A stretch of 64,000 nt of DNA from positions 222,977 through 286,976 of the forward strand of contig NZ_QWEG01000006.1 in NCBI RefSeq assembly GCF_003515685.1, in the 5' to 3' direction. A program made the translations under genes and the position numbers. The DNA is from Neobacillus notoginsengisoli. Lineage in GTDB: Bacteria > Bacillota > Bacilli > Bacillales > Cytobacillaceae. The stretch's first letter is position 1, and the number at the start of each line of letters is the position of its first letter. Shown piece after piece: positions 62,385 through 64,000 of this stretch. The notes under the pieces were generated by a model, which was not told where the DNA came from, did no database searches, and saw only the letters and a program-made list of their open reading frames with translations.

Positions 62385-63177
62385 TGCGATTGTCAGCTCC
62401 CAGCACTCCGCGTATCTGCTGTCAGTTAAGAAGGAGAAAAGAAGGGTCTTTTTATCTCAGGCCCTCATATTCCTAGCCTTTTTCTCAGGCTGGGAACTTT
62501 GCAGCAGACAGCAATGGATCGACCCGCTCATTTTCAGCTCACCTTCGAAAATATGGCAGCTTTTTTTGCAAAAGGGAGCTGATGGAACACTTCTCTCTAA
62601 TCTTTCCGTTACCTTGACTGAAACAGTTGCGGGGTTTATTTTGGGCACATTGCTTGGAACATTGATTGCAGCACTTTTATGGTGGTCACCGCTGTTGTCA
62701 AAAATTCTTGACCCTTATCTCGTTGTCTTGAATGCGATGCCAAAAGTTGCCCTCGGGCCCATTCTGATTGTCGCTTTGGGTCCCGGTTATATTTCAATTA
62801 TTTCAATGGGAGCCATCATATCCATCATTATAACAACCATTGTCGTTTACACCTCGTTTAGGGAGGTGGATTCCAATTATCTTAAAGTGCTCCAGACTTT
62901 TGGTGCAACCCGGCTTCAATGTTTTAAGGAAGCCATTCTGCCTGCCTCTTTCCCAACCATCATTTCCACCCTGAAGGTAAACGTCGGCCTGTCTTGGGTT
63001 GGGGTCATTGTCGGTGAATTTCTTGTTTCCTCAAAAGGGCTTGGTTATATGATTATTTATGGCTTTCAGGTCTTTAATTTCACTCTGGTCCTTCTATCTT
63101 TGCTGGTCATTGCCGTGTTTGCAACCGTAATGTATCAAATCGTCGCCTTAATCGAGAGGAAACTTGTAAAAGAATAA
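62374..63177 (+). CDS. ytlD: ABC transporter permease YtlD
   Basis: A 267-residue permease with six membrane segments and the EAA loop with the coupling-helix glycine ([22 protein letters not shown], near 180). The start is uncertain: a TTG at 62374 overlaps the ytlC end by 11 bases and has GGAG ten bases upstream, which I prefer; an ATG at 62308 lies deep in ytlC. It completes the ytlACD importer. A terminator follows the gene. Confidence 0.88.
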   Translation: MNHNAIVSSQHSAYLLSVKKEKRRVFLSQALIFLAFFSGWELCSRQQWIDPLIFSSPSKIWQLFLQKGADGTLLSNLSVTLTETVAGFILGTLLGTLIAALLWWSPLLSKILDPYLVVLNAMPKVALGPILIVALGPGYISIISMGAIISIIITTIVVYTSFREVDSNYLKVLQTFGATRLQCFKEAILPASFPTIISTLKVNVGLSWVGVIVGEFLVSSKGLGYMIIYGFQVFNFTLVLLSLLVIAVFATVMYQIVALIERKLVKE

Positions 63178-63186
63178 AAAAATATG

Positions 63187-63211
63187 AAGGCTGGTGCCCT
63201 GGACCGGCCTT
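63187..63211. terminator. Terminator after ytlD and ytkD
   Basis: Arms AAGGCTGGT and ACCGGCCTT (one mismatch), extended by AATAT/ATATT, followed by TTCTTTTAT. It lies between the convergent ends of ytlD and ytkD. Confidence 0.75.
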
Positions 63212-63683
63212 ATATTCTTTTATCTTCTTCAATTTGCTTCAGGCATTCTCCGACTACATCGTCTTTCATAATAAAACTGAATGCTTCCCCAAGCCTCTTT
63301 GTCTCAAGACTGCCTTCAATGATTTGTGGACCTTCTGTTTCATAGTAAGTCTTCTGGTTTTCCATACTTTTTACATCCGCAACGAAAACGGCTTTGACAA
63401 AAGGGCCTTCAGGTACCATGACCCTGTACTCTGCCAGCCATTCAAGGTTTTGTACCACCGCCCCTGTTTCTTCATTTACTTCCCTGGCTGCAGCTTGTTC
63501 GAGTGTTTCCCCTTGTTCGACTTTTCCGCCGGGAAATTCAAGCCCACGCTCCTTATGCCTTGTTAGCAGCCACTTCCCATCGTAAAGACAAATTACGAGT
63601 ACATGCACCGCCTTTTCTTTGAAGGCACCTTTACTAAACGACAGTTCGACATTATATCCGTTAAGATCCTTAAATTCTTTCAT
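63210..63683 (-). CDS. ytkD: Nudix hydrolase YtkD
   Basis: A 157-residue nucleoside triphosphatase with a complete Nudix box, GGKVEQGETLEQAAAREVNEETGA (Gx5Ex7REUxEExGU pattern, near residues 52-75). B. subtilis YtkD removes 8-oxo-dGTP and also hydrolyses other purine NTPs and decaps RNA in some reports; the exact activity is inferred. GAGGAG precedes the ATG at 63683; an earlier in-frame start at 63737 lies within a repeat element. Confidence 0.92.
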   Translation of the reverse strand: MKEFKDLNGYNVELSFSKGAFKEKAVHVLVICLYDGKWLLTRHKERGLEFPGGKVEQGETLEQAAAREVNEETGAVVQNLEWLAEYRVMVPEGPFVKAVFVADVKSMENQKTYYETEGPQIIEGSLETKRLGEAFSFIMKDDVVGECLKQIEEDKRI

Positions 63684-63704
63684 AAACAACTCCTCGGAAC
63701 AAAA

Positions 63705-63823
63705 TGCGCAAGCGCCTTGGTCAGCCCCGACAAGCACAAGACGAGCCGGACGAAAGGTTCGGCCTTTAACCTTTTGGTCGGAATGGCTTGTGACCTCGAG
63801 GGGCTAGGCGCTGGAGCTGGATT
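63705..63823. repeat. GC-rich interspersed element
   Basis: It begins GCGCAAGCGCCTTGGTCAGCCCC and ends CTCGAGGGGCTAGGCGCTGGAGCTGGATT, the same termini as the copy at 29192 but with a different central stem (GAAAGGTTCGGCC...). It directly abuts the ytkD ribosome site. Confidence 0.85.
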
Positions 63824-63896
63824 ACACCAACTCGTTTTGAGTTTTCCACAAAGACAGTTTTTGTAATTTCCTTGTAGAGTAGAAAACAGGAATTAG

Positions 63897-64000
63897 ACTT
63901 TGCCCTTCTTGTCCTCGGGTTTCAGGGTGTTCCACCTTACTAAGCCAGACAAGTGGGCAAGTCCTTTTCCTGTTCCCCCTCATCAAACCGTACGTGAGGT
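63897..64000 (-). mobile_element. Probable 3' end of a group II intron (continues beyond the window)
   Basis: Read on the minus strand the edge is ACCTCACGTACGGTTTGATGAGGGGGAACAGG followed by AAAGGACTTGCCC, which I recognise as the 3' half of a domain V hairpin (the partner CCGTATGAGG arm would lie past 64000) and the sequence after it in bacterial group II introns. The intron-encoded reverse transcriptase would lie beyond the window. The 3' boundary is uncertain; it could be a fragment. Confidence 0.55.

Overview
The window is a stretch of core chromosome from an endospore-forming, low-to-mid GC Gram-positive bacterium of the family Bacillaceae (Bacillus sensu lato). The gene content and order follow the acsA-ytkD arm of the Bacillus subtilis chromosome closely: acsA/acuABC, ccpA, aroA, ytxGHJ, murC, sftA, ytpQ, ytpP, ytoP, ytnP, trmB, amyX-type pulA, pepV, rsuA, ytgP(murJ), ytfP, leuS, ytqAB, ytpAB, ytoA, asnB, metK, pckA, ytmAB, ytlACD and ytkD. 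An alpha/beta spore protein, AGGAGG-type ribosome binding sites, frequent TTG/GTG starts, a T-box, an S-box and a sigma-B promoter all fit that group. The genus cannot be fixed from the sequence alone.

Layout. 1-5.5 kb: acetate metabolism and catabolite control (acsA, cut by the left edge, divergent from acuABC, then ccpA). 5.5-10 kb: aroA fusion, stress operon ytxGHJ with a sigma-B-like promoter, and an M29 aminopeptidase. 10-21.3 kb: murC, the DNA translocase sftA, ytpQ, an 11-unit tandem repeat, ytpP, a lipoprotein, ytoP, ytnP and trmB. 21.5-29 kb: ytzH, ytmP, pullulanase, lipid-kinase-like ytlR, thpR, a D-amino-acid transaminase and pepV. 29-36 kb: ytzE, a lipoprotein metalloprotease, rsuA, murJ, ytfP and small sporulation-linked genes. 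36-41.5 kb: ytwF, leuS under a T-box, and an MFS transporter. 41.6-47.5 kb: the main accessory block, a six-gene operon for ammonia-forming nitrite reduction (nrfA, nrfH) with NrfE/F/G-like haem lyase genes and an uncharacterised membrane-anchored protein, preceded by a perfect TGTGA-N6-TCACA Fnr-type site. 48-64 kb: mnmL/mnmM, ytpB/ytpA, ytoA, asnB, metK with a SAM riboswitch, pckA with a CcpN-type site, ytmA/B, the ytlACD ABC transporter, ytkD, and what looks like the 3' end of a group II intron at the right edge.

Several genes form one carbon-flow theme: acetyl-CoA synthetase and its acetylation control (acsA, acuABC), the global regulator CcpA beside them, gluconeogenic PckA and starch-debranching pullulanase.

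The most unusual non-coding signal is a set of three intergenic arrays (15.5, 36.4 and 50.2 kb). Their sequences are unrelated, but each is built of 51-52 bp units carrying an inverted repeat. The window also holds at least six copies of longer GC-rich interspersed elements, one of which appears to be inserted inside another, and two copies of a GGGGACGGTTCC-type palindromic element.
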